The notes under the pieces: model-generated
What the model saw: the letters and a program-made list of their open reading frames with translations, nothing else
Database searches by the model: none
Told to the model about the DNA's origin: nothing
Translations under genes and position numbers: made by a program
Shown: piece by piece, positions 15,498-23,937 of the stretch
How positions within the stretch are numbered: the first letter of the stretch is position 1
How the letters are laid out: every line of letters begins with the position of its first letter
NCBI RefSeq assembly: GCF_900105245.1
Contig: NZ_FNSZ01000001.1
Coordinates: 4,958,001-5,022,000 of the forward strand
Length of the DNA: 64,000 nucleotides
Direction: 5' to 3'
Source: Streptomyces sp. 1222.5
Lineage (GTDB): Bacteria; Actinomycetota; Actinomycetes; Streptomycetales; Streptomycetaceae

Positions 15498-16781
15498 GTG
15501 ACCGAGCCCCTCTCCGAAAACACCGCCGATGTGATCGTCGTGGGCGCGGGGCCAGCCGGCTCCACGACCGCGTACCACCTCGCCAAGGCCGGTCTCGACG
15601 TACTGCTCCTGGAGAAGACCGAGTTCCCGCGCGAGAAGGTCTGCGGCGACGGCCTCACCCCGCGCGCGGTCAAGCAGCTCGTCGCCATGGGCATCGACAT
15701 CTCCGAGGAGGCCGGCTGGCTGCGCAACAAGGGCCTGCGCATCATCGGCGGCGGCAGCCGTCTCCAGCTGGACTGGCCGGATCTCGCCTCCTTCCCGAAC
15801 TACGGTCTGGTCCGCAAGCGCGACGACTTCGACGAGCAGCTCGCCCGCAACGCCCAGAAGGCCGGCGCCCGCCTCTTCGAGCGCTGCAACGTCTCCGGCC
15901 CCGTCGTCGACGACCGCACCGGCCGCATCACCGGTGTGACCGCCAAGCTCGGCGAGGAGAAGCGCGAGGTCACCTTCCGCGCGCCGCTCGTCGTCGCCGC
16001 CGACGGCAACTCCACCCGCCTGTCCCTCGCCATGGGCCTGCACCGCCGCGAGGACCGCCCCATGGGCGTCGCGGTGCGCACGTACTTCACCTCGCCCCGC
16101 CACGACGACGACTACCTGGAGTCCTGGCTGGAGCTGTGGGACCGGCGCGGCGCCCAGGACCGCCTGCTGCCCGGCTACGGCTGGATCTTCGGCATGGGCG
16201 ACGGCACCTCCAACGTCGGCCTCGGCGTCCTCAACACCTCCGCCTCCTTCAAGGAGCTGGACTGGCGCGAGATCCTCAAGGCCTGGTGCGCCTCCATGCC
16301 GGAGGACTGGGGCTACACCCCGGAGAACATGACCGGCCCCATCCGCGGCGCCGCCCTCCCCATGGCCTTCAACCGCAAGCCGCACTACACCAAGGGCCTG
16401 CTCCTCGTCGGTGACGCCGGCGGCCTCGTGAACCCCTTCAACGGCGAGGGCATCGCCTACGCCATGGAGTCCGGCCAGCTCGCCGCCGACGTCATCGTGC
16501 AGGCCCACGCGCGGGCCACGCCCGCCCAGCGCGAGATCGCCCTCCAGCGCTACCCGCGCGTCCTGAGCGACACCTACGGGGGCTACTACAACCTGGGCCG
16601 CGCCTTCGTGAAGCTCATCGGCAACCCGAAGGTCATGCAGATCGCCACCCAGCGCGGCCTGACTCACCCGGTGCTGATGAAGTTCACCCTGAAGCTGCTC
16701 GCCAACCTCACCGACCCCACGGGCGGCGACGCGATGGACCGCATCATCAACGGCCTGAGCAAGGTGGCCCCGAAGGCCTGA
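15498..16781 (+). CDS. Geranylgeranyl-reductase-family flavoprotein, candidate menaquinone isoprenoid reductase
   Basis: 427 residues. FAD-binding features are VIVVGAGPAGSTTAYHLA at the N-terminus, the family motif KVCGDGLTPRAVKQL, and GDAGGLVNPFNGEGIAYAME near residue 300. These enzymes reduce isoprenoid double bonds. In Mycobacterium the relative MenJ saturates one isoprene unit of menaquinone, and Streptomyces makes partly saturated MK-9. The position between menG and the nuo operon supports the same role here, but chlorophyll/archaeal-lipid-type reductases share the fold. GTG 15498 has GGGGAG nine bases upstream. Confidence 0.85.
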   Translation: MTEPLSENTADVIVVGAGPAGSTTAYHLAKAGLDVLLLEKTEFPREKVCGDGLTPRAVKQLVAMGIDISEEAGWLRNKGLRIIGGGSRLQLDWPDLASFPNYGLVRKRDDFDEQLARNAQKAGARLFERCNVSGPVVDDRTGRITGVTAKLGEEKREVTFRAPLVVAADGNSTRLSLAMGLHRREDRPMGVAVRTYFTSPRHDDDYLESWLELWDRRGAQDRLLPGYGWIFGMGDGTSNVGLGVLNTSASFKELDWREILKAWCASMPEDWGYTPENMTGPIRGAALPMAFNRKPHYTKGLLLVGDAGGLVNPFNGEGIAYAMESGQLAADVIVQAHARATPAQREIALQRYPRVLSDTYGGYYNLGRAFVKLIGNPKVMQIATQRGLTHPVLMKFTLKLLANLTDPTGGDAMDRIINGLSKVAPKA

Positions 16782-16874
16782 GAGGGCGCCCTGCGGGGCG
16801 CCGAGAGGCGCCCGGCGGGCGCGGGTGAAGCGCTAGGAGAAAGCGCTGGGAGAAAGCACCGAGAGAAGCCGCGT

Positions 16875-16912
16875 CGGCGGCCCGGCGGGACGAGGTGTCC
16901 GCTGGGCCGCCG
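16875..16912 (+). terminator. Terminator after the reductase gene
   Basis: A 14-bp stem, CGGCGGCCCGGCGG (16875-16888) with CCGCTGGGCCGCCG (16899-16912), has one wobble pair and a 10-base loop. A short T run follows. Confidence 0.75.
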
Positions 16913-17079
16913 TTTGCAGTGATGCGCCCTTTTTCCGCCGGTCCGCTCGTCCGTCGGCAGGTCTCACCCGCTCGGCTGGCCGGACCGGTTGACGATGTGT
17001 CCGACATGCCCGACACGGTCGCCGTCACGGCAGTTGCCCTCGTACGGGACGCGGGTGCGAGCGCCGCGGGAACGACGCA

Positions 17080-17110
17080 AGGGCCGCTGCCCCCGAGCGG
17101 CTGCGGCCCT
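17080..17110 (-). terminator. Terminator after the NlpC/P60 gene
   Basis: AGGGCCGC (17080-17087) pairs with GCGGCCCT (17103-17110). It lies 27 bases beyond the stop of the minus-strand hydrolase gene. Confidence 0.65.
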
Positions 17111-17136
17111 GTGCGCGTGAGAGGCGCCTGGTGCGG

Positions 17137-17961
17137 TCAGAGCACCCGCACGGCCCCGGTGGGCGGGTCGTACGACAGCGGCTTCTCCGCGACGCCGGTG
17201 GAGGGGTTCTGCGCGCCGACGAACATGCCGTCGCCGACGTACACCGCCACGTGGTACGCGCTTCCCGCGCTGCCCCAGTAGAGGATGTCACCCGGCTGCA
17301 GGTTGCTCAGCGAGACCTGGGTGCCGGCCGTCGACTGGTCCTGCGAGACGCGCGGCAGGCTGATGCCGACCTGCTTGAAGGCCGTCTGCACCAGGCCGGA
17401 GCAGTCGTAGGCGGAGGGACCGGTGGCACCGGACACGTACGCCTTGCCGACCTGCGCCTTGACGAAGCTGATGACCGCGGCGGCCGAACCGGTGGCCGTG
17501 GACGTGCCGGTGGAGGTGGACGTGGAGGTCGAGCCGGCGTCCGCCGTGGTGGAGAGCGTGGTGCGCTCGGCGTTGCGGGAGGCGCGGGCGGCGGCCTCCT
17601 TGCGAGCGGCCTCCTCGGCCTTCTTCTTGGCCGCGGCTGCCTTCTGCTTGGCCTCGGCGAGGTCCGACTTGGCCTGCTTGGCGGCCTTTGCGGCGGCCGC
17701 GTCGCGCTCGGCCTGCAGCTGGTAGTTCGCGGCGGCCTGCTGGGTCGCGTCCGCGGACTGCGCGGCCTGGGCGGCCAGGTCTGCCGTCAGGGTGGGCAGT
17801 TCGAGGGTCTGCGTCACCGGCTCGGCTGCGTTCGCCGAACCGGCTGCCCCGGCGACTGCCAGGGTGCCGAGGACGCCACCGGCAACTCCGGCCCGCATCG
17901 CGAGGGTCGACGCGCTGCGGCGGGGCTTCCGGTGGCTGCGTATGTGAGCGGTGTGGGACAT
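17137..17961 (-). CDS. Secreted NlpC/P60 cell-wall endopeptidase
   Basis: 274 residues from ATG 17961 (MSHTAHIRSHRKPRRS); an upstream in-frame ATG exists near 17991 behind AAGG. A basic n-region and a hydrophobic stretch end at SANAAE, a signal peptidase I site. Next is a long Ala/Lys-rich coiled coil (AKAAKQAKSDLAEAKQKA and similar, about residues 80-140), a Ser/Thr linker, and the NlpC/P60 domain at about 165-274. The catalytic Cys is in YDCSGLVQTAF, the His in AYHVAVYVGDG. It would cleave peptidoglycan stem peptides. A 754-base upstream region with repeats suggests complex control. Confidence 0.9.
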   Translation of the reverse strand: MSHTAHIRSHRKPRRSASTLAMRAGVAGGVLGTLAVAGAAGSANAAEPVTQTLELPTLTADLAAQAAQSADATQQAAANYQLQAERDAAAAKAAKQAKSDLAEAKQKAAAAKKKAEEAARKEAAARASRNAERTTLSTTADAGSTSTSTSTGTSTATGSAAAVISFVKAQVGKAYVSGATGPSAYDCSGLVQTAFKQVGISLPRVSQDQSTAGTQVSLSNLQPGDILYWGSAGSAYHVAVYVGDGMFVGAQNPSTGVAEKPLSYDPPTGAVRVL

Positions 17962-18093
17962 GGGAACAACCGGTACCAGGGGCTCCTTCATATCTTCAAG
18001 AAACGTGTGGTGCGCCACAATTGCTCAACGGAAGCCCCGAATCCCGGGCGTGTCGCTCTTTATTGACGCCGTAACGGACATTGCGGACGCCTG

Positions 18094-18124
18094 TGATCAC
18101 GCCCTTGATCACGGTCTTTGATCA
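18094..18124. repeat. Three TGATCA palindromes at 12-13-base spacing
   Basis: TGATCA starts at 18094, 18106 and 18119, embedded in the 5' side of the NlpC/P60 gene. Helical-scale spacing suggests cooperative protein binding. Confidence 0.5.
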
Positions 18125-18473
18125 TTAAGTCCGAATTGCCCCGCGCCTACCACCGGTTGGAGTGGTTGGCCAAGCCCGGTTCTCAGGGATCTCTCATCGG
18201 TGTGGCGGACGTCACGGAACGGCCACCGGAAGGGCTGCGTCCGCTGCACGCGGAGCTCGTGAACGCGTGCACGCGCCGAGGCGGCGTGGAGGCCGCGTCC
18301 ACATCGCACCCCCGGCCTCCCTCTGATGTGTGAACGCGATCCACTATCAGCCCCTCCCATCCAGCACCAATTTGCATGCAGCGGAAGTCTCTTGATATGG
18401 AGACGCCCCCTCCGGCCTGCGAAGACAAGCAAAAATGTCACTTCTGGTGATCAACTGAACGCTTCGCGTATGA

Positions 18474-18576
18474 AGATCACTCATCATCCGACTTCATGAT
18501 CCTTCGTCAGGTGGTGGAGATCACAAAGCTTGTGGAATACCCCGTGTCGCAGATCACAGAGCGGCGGGCATAAGAT
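18474..18576 (+). promoter_or_regulatory. nuo promoter region with three AGATCAC repeats
   Basis: AGATCAC occurs at 18474-18480, 18518-18524 and 18551-18557. The last is 13 bases upstream of TAAGAT (18571-18576), which resembles a -10 box. No good -35 is present, which fits activator-dependent transcription of nuo. The mRNA leader would be about 135 bases. Confidence 0.4.
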
Positions 18577-18715
18577 GCGAGGCAGTTGGGCTTGTGACCT
18601 GCTTCACATGTTCTCGATCTTCGCCGGGACGAGCGGGGTTCGTGGGACCGGTGAGGCGGAAGTGAGCCCAGTGCAACCGCCAGCAGTCAGCGCCGACTGA
18701 GAGGAGCGAGGAGCG

Positions 18716-19075
18716 GTGAACGCGTATGCGCCCATCCTCGTACTGGGAGCCCTCGGGGCAGGCTTTGCGATCTTCTCCGTGGTCATGGCCACGCTGATCG
18801 GTCCGAAGCGGTACAACCGCGCCAAGCTCGAGGCCTACGAGTGCGGTATCGAGCCGACCCCCACGCCGGCCGGCGGCGGGCGCTTCCCCATCAAGTACTA
18901 CCTGACGGCGATGCTCTTCATCGTCTTCGACATCGAGATCGTCTTCCTCTACCCCTGGGCCGTCACCTTCGACGCCCTGGGGATCTTCGGGCTCGTGGAG
19001 ATGCTGCTCTTCGTGCTCACCGTCTTCGTCGCGTACGCGTACGTATGGCGGCGCGGCGGCCTGGAATGGGACTGA
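18716..19075 (+). CDS. nuoA: NADH-quinone oxidoreductase subunit A
   Basis: 119 residues with three membrane helices. The conserved loop EAYECGIEPTP between helices 1 and 2, and IKYYLTAMLFIVFDIEIVFL in helix 2, are diagnostic. NuoA lies at the junction of the membrane arm and the quinone site of complex I. The GTG at 18716 follows GAGGAGCGAGGAGCG. It opens a 14-gene operon in the canonical A-to-N order; nuoB begins 12 bases after the stop. Confidence 0.97.
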   Translation: MNAYAPILVLGALGAGFAIFSVVMATLIGPKRYNRAKLEAYECGIEPTPTPAGGGRFPIKYYLTAMLFIVFDIEIVFLYPWAVTFDALGIFGLVEMLLFVLTVFVAYAYVWRRGGLEWD

Positions 19076-19087
19076 GGGGCCTTTGAC

Positions 19088-19642
19088 ATGGGACTCGAAG
19101 AAAAACTGCCGAGCGGCTTCCTGCTGACCACCGTCGAGCAGGCCGCGGGCTGGGTGCGCAAGGCGTCCGTCTTCCCGGCGACCTTCGGCCTCGCCTGCTG
19201 CGCCATCGAGATGATGACCACGGGCGCCGGCCGGTACGACCTGGCCCGCTTCGGCATGGAGGTCTTCCGCGGCTCGCCGCGCCAGGCGGACCTGATGATC
19301 GTGGCCGGCCGGGTCAGCCAGAAGATGGCGCCGGTCCTGAGGCAGGTCTACGACCAGATGCCCAGCCCGAAATGGGTGATCTCCATGGGCGTCTGCGCCT
19401 CCTCGGGCGGCATGTTCAACAACTACGCGATCGTCCAGGGCGTCGACCACATCGTCCCGGTCGACATCTACCTGCCCGGCTGCCCGCCGCGCCCCGAGAT
19501 GCTGATGGACGCGATCCTCAAGCTCCACCAGAAGATCCAGTCCTCCAAGCTCGGCGTCAACGCCGAGGAAGCGGCCCGCGAGGCGGAGGAGGCGGCGCTC
19601 AAGGCCCTGCCCACGATCGAGATGAAGGGGCTGCTGCGGTGA
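19088..19642 (+). CDS. nuoB: NADH-quinone oxidoreductase subunit B
   Basis: 184 residues. The four cysteines that hold cluster N2 are visible: the tandem pair in FGLACCAIEMM, then GVCASSGGMFNNYA, then YLPGCPPRPE. N2 passes electrons to menaquinone. The C-terminus is extended by an Ala/Glu-rich tail of about 25 residues. The ATG at 19088 follows GAGGGG. The stop overlaps the nuoC GTG (GTGA). Confidence 0.97.
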   Translation: MGLEEKLPSGFLLTTVEQAAGWVRKASVFPATFGLACCAIEMMTTGAGRYDLARFGMEVFRGSPRQADLMIVAGRVSQKMAPVLRQVYDQMPSPKWVISMGVCASSGGMFNNYAIVQGVDHIVPVDIYLPGCPPRPEMLMDAILKLHQKIQSSKLGVNAEEAAREAEEAALKALPTIEMKGLLR

Positions 19643-20391
19643 GCGACGCGAACGGTACCAACGGCGCGAACGGGGTGAACCCCGAGAAGGACCTCGCCGC
19701 CTCCAACCTCCCCGGCCAGCGCGGCCAGGGCGGCGAGGAGATCCGCGTCCAGCGCGGCATGTTCGGCGCCAACAACGGCGGCGACACCTCCGGCTACGGC
19801 GGCCTGGTGCGCTCGGTCCGGCTCCCGGGACCGGCGAGCCGCCCCTACGGCGGCTGGTTCGACGAGGTCGCCGACGAACTCGAGGGCGCGCTGGAGGAGC
19901 AGGGACTCCTCCCCGGCAACGCCATCGAGAAGACGGTCGTCGACCGGGACGAGCTGACCTTCCACATCGAGCGCGAGCACCTGGTCCGCATCGCCCGCAC
20001 CCTGCGCGACGACCCGGCCCTGCGCTTCGAACTGTGCACCGGCGTCAGCGGCGTCCACTACCCCGAGGACAAGGGCCGCGAGCTGCACGCCGTCTACCAC
20101 CTGCGCTCGATCACCCACAACCGGCTCGTCCGCCTGGAAGTCAGCGCCCCCGACAGCGACCCGCGCATCCCGTCCCTGGTCCCCGTCTACCCGACCAACG
20201 ACTGGCACGAGCGCGAGACCTACGACTTCTTCGGAATCGTCTTCGACGGCCACCCGGCCCTGACGCGGATCATGATGCCGGACGACTGGCAGGGCCACCC
20301 GCAGCGCAAGGACTACCCCCTCGGCGGCATCCCCGTCGAGTACAAGGGCGCCCAGATCCCGGCTCCGGACCAGCGGAGGTCGTACTCGTGA
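19639..20391 (+). CDS. nuoC: NADH-quinone oxidoreductase subunit C (30 kDa)
   Basis: 250 residues. The 30-kDa signature ETYDFFGIVFDGHP, followed by IMMPDDWQGHPQRKDYPLGG, is complete. An N-terminal extension of about 60 residues (Asn/Gly-rich, then GGLVRSVRLPGPASRPYGGW) precedes the core; it is typical of actinobacterial NuoC. NuoC supports NuoD in the peripheral arm. It overlaps nuoB and nuoD by four bases each. Confidence 0.97.
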   Translation: MSDANGTNGANGVNPEKDLAASNLPGQRGQGGEEIRVQRGMFGANNGGDTSGYGGLVRSVRLPGPASRPYGGWFDEVADELEGALEEQGLLPGNAIEKTVVDRDELTFHIEREHLVRIARTLRDDPALRFELCTGVSGVHYPEDKGRELHAVYHLRSITHNRLVRLEVSAPDSDPRIPSLVPVYPTNDWHERETYDFFGIVFDGHPALTRIMMPDDWQGHPQRKDYPLGGIPVEYKGAQIPAPDQRRSYS

Positions 20392-21728
20392 GCACGCAGT
20401 CAGCATCCGACGCGTCGGCCGCCGCGGCGCGCGAGACCACCGAGGGCACCGTATATACGGTCACCGGTGGCGACTGGGACGAGGTCGTCCAGTCCGCGGC
20501 CCGCGCCGACGACGAACGCATCGTCGTCAACATGGGTCCCCAGCACCCGTCCACCCATGGAGTGCTCCGCCTGATCCTGGAGATCGAGGGCGAGACCGTC
20601 ACCGAGGCCCGCTGCGGCATCGGCTACCTCCACACCGGCATCGAGAAGAACCTCGAGTTCCGCACGTGGACGCAGGGCACCACCTTCGTCACGCGCATGG
20701 ACTACCTGACGTCCTTCTTCAACGAGACCGCGTACTGCCTCGCCGTCGAGAAGCTCCTCGGCATCGAGGACCAGATCACCGACCGCGCCACGCTCATCCG
20801 GGTGCTCCTGATGGAGCTGAACCGGATGTCCTCCCACCTGGTGTGCATCGCCACCGGCGGCATGGAACTCGGCGCCACCACGATCATGATCTACGGCTTC
20901 CGCGATCGTGAAATGATTCTCGACCTCTACGAGCTCATCACGGGCCTGCGGATGAACCACGCGTACATCCGCCCCGGCGGACTCGCCCAGGACCTGCCGC
21001 CCGGCGCGGTGGACCAGATCCGCGAGTTCGTGAAGAAGATGAAGAAGAACCTCCCGGAGTACGACAAGCTCGCCACCGGGAACCCCATCTTCAAGGCCCG
21101 CATGCAGGACGTCGGCTACCTCGACCTGGCAGGCTGCATGGCCCTCGGCGCGACAGGCCCGATCCTGCGCTCCACCGGCCTGCCGCACGACCTGCGCAAG
21201 GCCCAGCCGTACTGCGGCTACGAGACGTACGACTTCGACGTCCCGACCGCCGACAGCTGCGACTCCTACGGCCGCTTCCTGGTCCGTCTGGAGGAGATGC
21301 GCCAGTCGCTGCGGATCATCGAGCAGTGCCTGGACCGGCTCCAGCCCGGACCGGTCATGGTCGCCGACAAGAAGATCGCCTGGCCCGCCCAGCTCGCCCT
21401 GGGACCCGACGGGCTCGGCAACTCCCTCGACCACATCAAGAAGATCATGGGCACCTCCATGGAGGCCCTGATCCACCACTTCAAGCTGGTCACCGAGGGC
21501 TTCCGCGTGCCGCCGGGACAGGCGTACGCGGCCGTCGAGTCGCCGAAGGGCGAGCTCGGGGTGCACGCCGTCTCGGACGGAGGCACCCGCCCCTACCGGG
21601 TCCACTTCCGTGACCCGTCCTTCACCAACCTGCAGGCCATGGCGGCGATGTGCGAGGGCGGCCAGGTCGCCGACGTCATCGTCGCCGTCGCGTCCATCGA
21701 CCCCGTGATGGGAGGCGTCGACCGATGA
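20388..21728 (+). CDS. nuoD: NADH-quinone oxidoreductase subunit D (49 kDa)
   Basis: 446 residues. Family signatures are MGPQHPSTHGVLRLILEIEG near residue 48, GYLHTGIEKNLE, and the C-terminal DPVMGGVDR. The HPSTHG segment lines the quinone pocket. An N-terminal tail of about 45 residues is Ser/Ala-rich and probably disordered. The GTG at 20388 overlaps the nuoC stop; nuoE starts inside its stop. Confidence 0.97.
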   Translation: MSTQSASDASAAAARETTEGTVYTVTGGDWDEVVQSAARADDERIVVNMGPQHPSTHGVLRLILEIEGETVTEARCGIGYLHTGIEKNLEFRTWTQGTTFVTRMDYLTSFFNETAYCLAVEKLLGIEDQITDRATLIRVLLMELNRMSSHLVCIATGGMELGATTIMIYGFRDREMILDLYELITGLRMNHAYIRPGGLAQDLPPGAVDQIREFVKKMKKNLPEYDKLATGNPIFKARMQDVGYLDLAGCMALGATGPILRSTGLPHDLRKAQPYCGYETYDFDVPTADSCDSYGRFLVRLEEMRQSLRIIEQCLDRLQPGPVMVADKKIAWPAQLALGPDGLGNSLDHIKKIMGTSMEALIHHFKLVTEGFRVPPGQAYAAVESPKGELGVHAVSDGGTRPYRVHFRDPSFTNLQAMAAMCEGGQVADVIVAVASIDPVMGGVDR

Positions 21729-22591
21729 CCACCTCTTCTTCCGAGCGGGGCGTCAGCCTGGGCATGCCCCAACTGCCCGCGCCCGCGTACCCGGACGACG
21801 TCCGGGCCCGGCTGGAGACGGACGCGCGCGAGGTGATCGCGCGCTACCCCGACTCCCGGTCCGCCCTGCTGCCGCTGCTCCACCTCGTGCAGTCCGAGGA
21901 GGGCCACGTCACGCGCACCGGAATGCAGTTCTGCGCGGACATGCTGGACCTGACCACGGCCGAGGTCACCGCCGTCGCCACCTTCTACACCATGTACCGG
22001 CGCAAGGCGTCCGGTGACTACCAGGTCGGCGTCTGCACCAACACGCTGTGCGCGGTGATGGGCGGCGACGCGATCTTCGAGACCCTGCAGGAGCACCTGG
22101 GCGTCGGCAACGGAGAGACCACCGACGACGGCAAGGTCACCCTGGAGCACATCGAGTGCAACGCGGCCTGCGACTTCGCACCGGTCGTGATGGTCAACTG
22201 GGAGTTCTTCGACAACCAGACGCCGGGCAGCGCCAAGCACCTGGTCGACGACCTGCGGGCGGGGCGCCCCGTGCAGCCCACGCGCGGGGCGCGGCTGTGC
22301 ACCTTCAAGGAGACCGCGCGAATCCTGGCCGGCTTCCCCGACGAGCGGCCCGGGGCCGTCGAGGAGGGCGGCAGTGCGGGACCCGCTTCGCTGGTGGGCC
22401 TTCGCCTGGCAAGGGGAGAGGCCGCACCCGCGCGCGTGGTCCATCCGCGCGGAGGTCCGCATGGGGATCCGCAGGACAGGGTGCACCAGCCGTCGCCGGC
22501 CGAGCACCTCAGCTCCCATGACGCGCCGCAGGACACATCGGCCTCCGACCCCGCCCACCCGGCAGGGCCTACCGCCGAGGAGGGGGAGTGA
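21725..22591 (+). CDS. nuoE: NADH-quinone oxidoreductase subunit E (24 kDa, 2Fe-2S)
   Basis: 288 residues. Cluster N1a ligands are seen in VGVCTNTLCAVMGG and HIECNAACDFAPVVMVN. The conserved core ends near residue 205. The last 80 or so residues (GGSAGPASLVGLRL onward) are Pro/His/Gly-rich and have no counterpart in E. coli NuoE (about 166 residues). It overlaps nuoD by four bases. Confidence 0.96.
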   Translation: MTTSSSERGVSLGMPQLPAPAYPDDVRARLETDAREVIARYPDSRSALLPLLHLVQSEEGHVTRTGMQFCADMLDLTTAEVTAVATFYTMYRRKASGDYQVGVCTNTLCAVMGGDAIFETLQEHLGVGNGETTDDGKVTLEHIECNAACDFAPVVMVNWEFFDNQTPGSAKHLVDDLRAGRPVQPTRGARLCTFKETARILAGFPDERPGAVEEGGSAGPASLVGLRLARGEAAPARVVHPRGGPHGDPQDRVHQPSPAEHLSSHDAPQDTSASDPAHPAGPTAEEGE

Positions 22592-23937
22592 TGACCGTGG
22601 TACCCGAGGTCAAGGACACGAGCCCGGAGAAGCTGCTCGCACCCGTGCTGTCGGCCTTCTGGGACGAGGACCGGGCCTGGAGCCTGGACGTCTACCGGAG
22701 GCACGAGGGGTACGAGGGGCTCCGCAAGGCGCTCGCCATGTCACCGGACGACCTGATCGCGTACGTCAAGGACTCCGGGCTGCGAGGCCGCGGCGGCGCG
22801 GGATTCCCGACCGGAATGAAATGGCAGTTCATTCCGCAGGGTGATGGAAAACCGCATTATCTAGTTGTCAACGCCGACGAATCGGAACCCGGGACGTGCA
22901 AGGACATCCCGCTCCTCTTCGCGAACCCGCACAGCCTCATCGAGGGCATCGTGATCGCGTGTTACGCCATCAGGTCGTCGCATGCCTTCATCTATCTGCG
23001 TGGTGAAGTCGTCCCCGTTCTGCGGCGGTTGCACGAGGCCGTGCGCGAGGCCTACGCGGCCGGCTACCTCGGCGAGAACATCCTGGGCAGCGGACTCGAC
23101 CTCGAACTCACCGTGCACGCGGGCGCGGGCGCGTACATCTGCGGTGAGGAGACCGCACTGCTCGACTCGCTCGAAGGCCGCCGTGGTCAACCGCGGCTCC
23201 GTCCCCCTTTCCCAGCCGTCGAAGGGCTCTATGCCTGCCCGACTGTTGTGAACAACGTCGAGTCGATCGCGTCGGTTCCCGCCATCCTGAAAAACGGGAA
23301 AGACTGGTTCAGGTCGATGGGCAGCGAGAAGTCCCCGGGCTTCACGCTCTACTCGCTCAGCGGCCACGTCGCGAGCCCCGGCCAGTACGAGGCCCCGCTC
23401 GGCATCACGCTCCGCCAGCTCCTCGACATGAGCGGCGGCATGCGGTCCGGGCACCGCCTCAAGTTCTGGACGCCGGGCGGCTCCTCGACGCCGATGTTCA
23501 CCGACGAGCACCTCGACGTCCCCCTCGACTACGAAGGGGTCGGCGCCGCCGGATCCATGCTCGGCACCAAGGCCCTGCAGTGCTTCGACGAGACGACCTG
23601 CGTGGTGCGGGCCGTGACCCGCTGGACCGAGTTCTACGCCCACGAGTCGTGCGGCAAGTGCACCCCCTGCCGTGAGGGCACGTACTGGCTGGTGCAGCTG
23701 CTGCGGGACATCGAGGCCGGCAAGGGCGTCATGTCCGACCTCGACAAGCTGAACGACATCGCCGACAACATCAACGGCAAGTCCTTCTGCGCCCTCGGCG
23801 ACGGCGCGGCCTCACCCATCTTCTCCTCGCTGAAGTACTTCCGCGAGGAGTACGAGCAGCACATCACGGGCCGGGGCTGCCCCTTCGACCCGGCCAAGTC
23901 GACGGCCTGGGCGGACCGCCCGGAGGTGAACGCATGA
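22591..23937 (+). CDS. nuoF: NADH-quinone oxidoreductase subunit F (NADH/FMN binding)
   Basis: 448 residues from ATG 22591; a GTG at 22588 is also possible. FMN/NADH signatures are LRGRGGAGFPTGMKW and NADESEPGTCKD, then AGAYICGEETALL. The N3 4Fe-4S ligands are in ESCGKCTPCREGTYW plus a later Cys in GKSFCALGDGA. This subunit takes hydride from NADH. Stretches around 22810-22870 and 23200-23310 use A/T-ending and rare codons (one CTA) unlike the rest of the operon. Confidence 0.97.
   Translation: MTVVPEVKDTSPEKLLAPVLSAFWDEDRAWSLDVYRRHEGYEGLRKALAMSPDDLIAYVKDSGLRGRGGAGFPTGMKWQFIPQGDGKPHYLVVNADESEPGTCKDIPLLFANPHSLIEGIVIACYAIRSSHAFIYLRGEVVPVLRRLHEAVREAYAAGYLGENILGSGLDLELTVHAGAGAYICGEETALLDSLEGRRGQPRLRPPFPAVEGLYACPTVVNNVESIASVPAILKNGKDWFRSMGSEKSPGFTLYSLSGHVASPGQYEAPLGITLRQLLDMSGGMRSGHRLKFWTPGGSSTPMFTDEHLDVPLDYEGVGAAGSMLGTKALQCFDETTCVVRAVTRWTEFYAHESCGKCTPCREGTYWLVQLLRDIEAGKGVMSDLDKLNDIADNINGKSFCALGDGAASPIFSSLKYFREEYEQHITGRGCPFDPAKSTAWADRPEVNA

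Larger units (their letters stand above)
16782..17136. other. Intergenic region with two terminators, no gene seen
   Basis: This 355-base gap separates two convergent genes. It contains a purine-rich repeated stretch near 16830-16865 (GGAGAAAGC twice) and strong hairpins at 16875-16912 and 17080-17110. ORFs across it lack coding character. Confidence 0.6.
17962..18715. promoter_or_regulatory. Long divergent control region between the NlpC/P60 gene and nuoA
   Basis: These 754 bases are clearly less GC-rich than their flanks. I see three TGATCA palindromes at 18094, 18106 and 18119, a further one at 18448, three AGATCAC copies at 18474, 18518 and 18551, and a -10-like TAAGAT at 18571-18576. 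Short ORFs (18118-18333 plus; 18183-18428 minus) lack ribosome-binding sites and typical codon use. The region probably holds regulator sites for both operons. Confidence 0.5.

Noticed and set aside
17962..18200. Possible ydaO riboswitch before the NlpC/P60 gene
   Set aside because: I looked for the conserved blocks that are obvious at 48938-49130 (GGGGGACCC, GGGGTGAA, CCCGAACCCGACAGCT) and found none here.
18118..18333. 71-residue plus ORF and an 81-residue minus ORF (18183-18428) in the nuo upstream region
   Set aside because: No ribosome-binding site, no third-position bias typical of this genome, no recognisable features.
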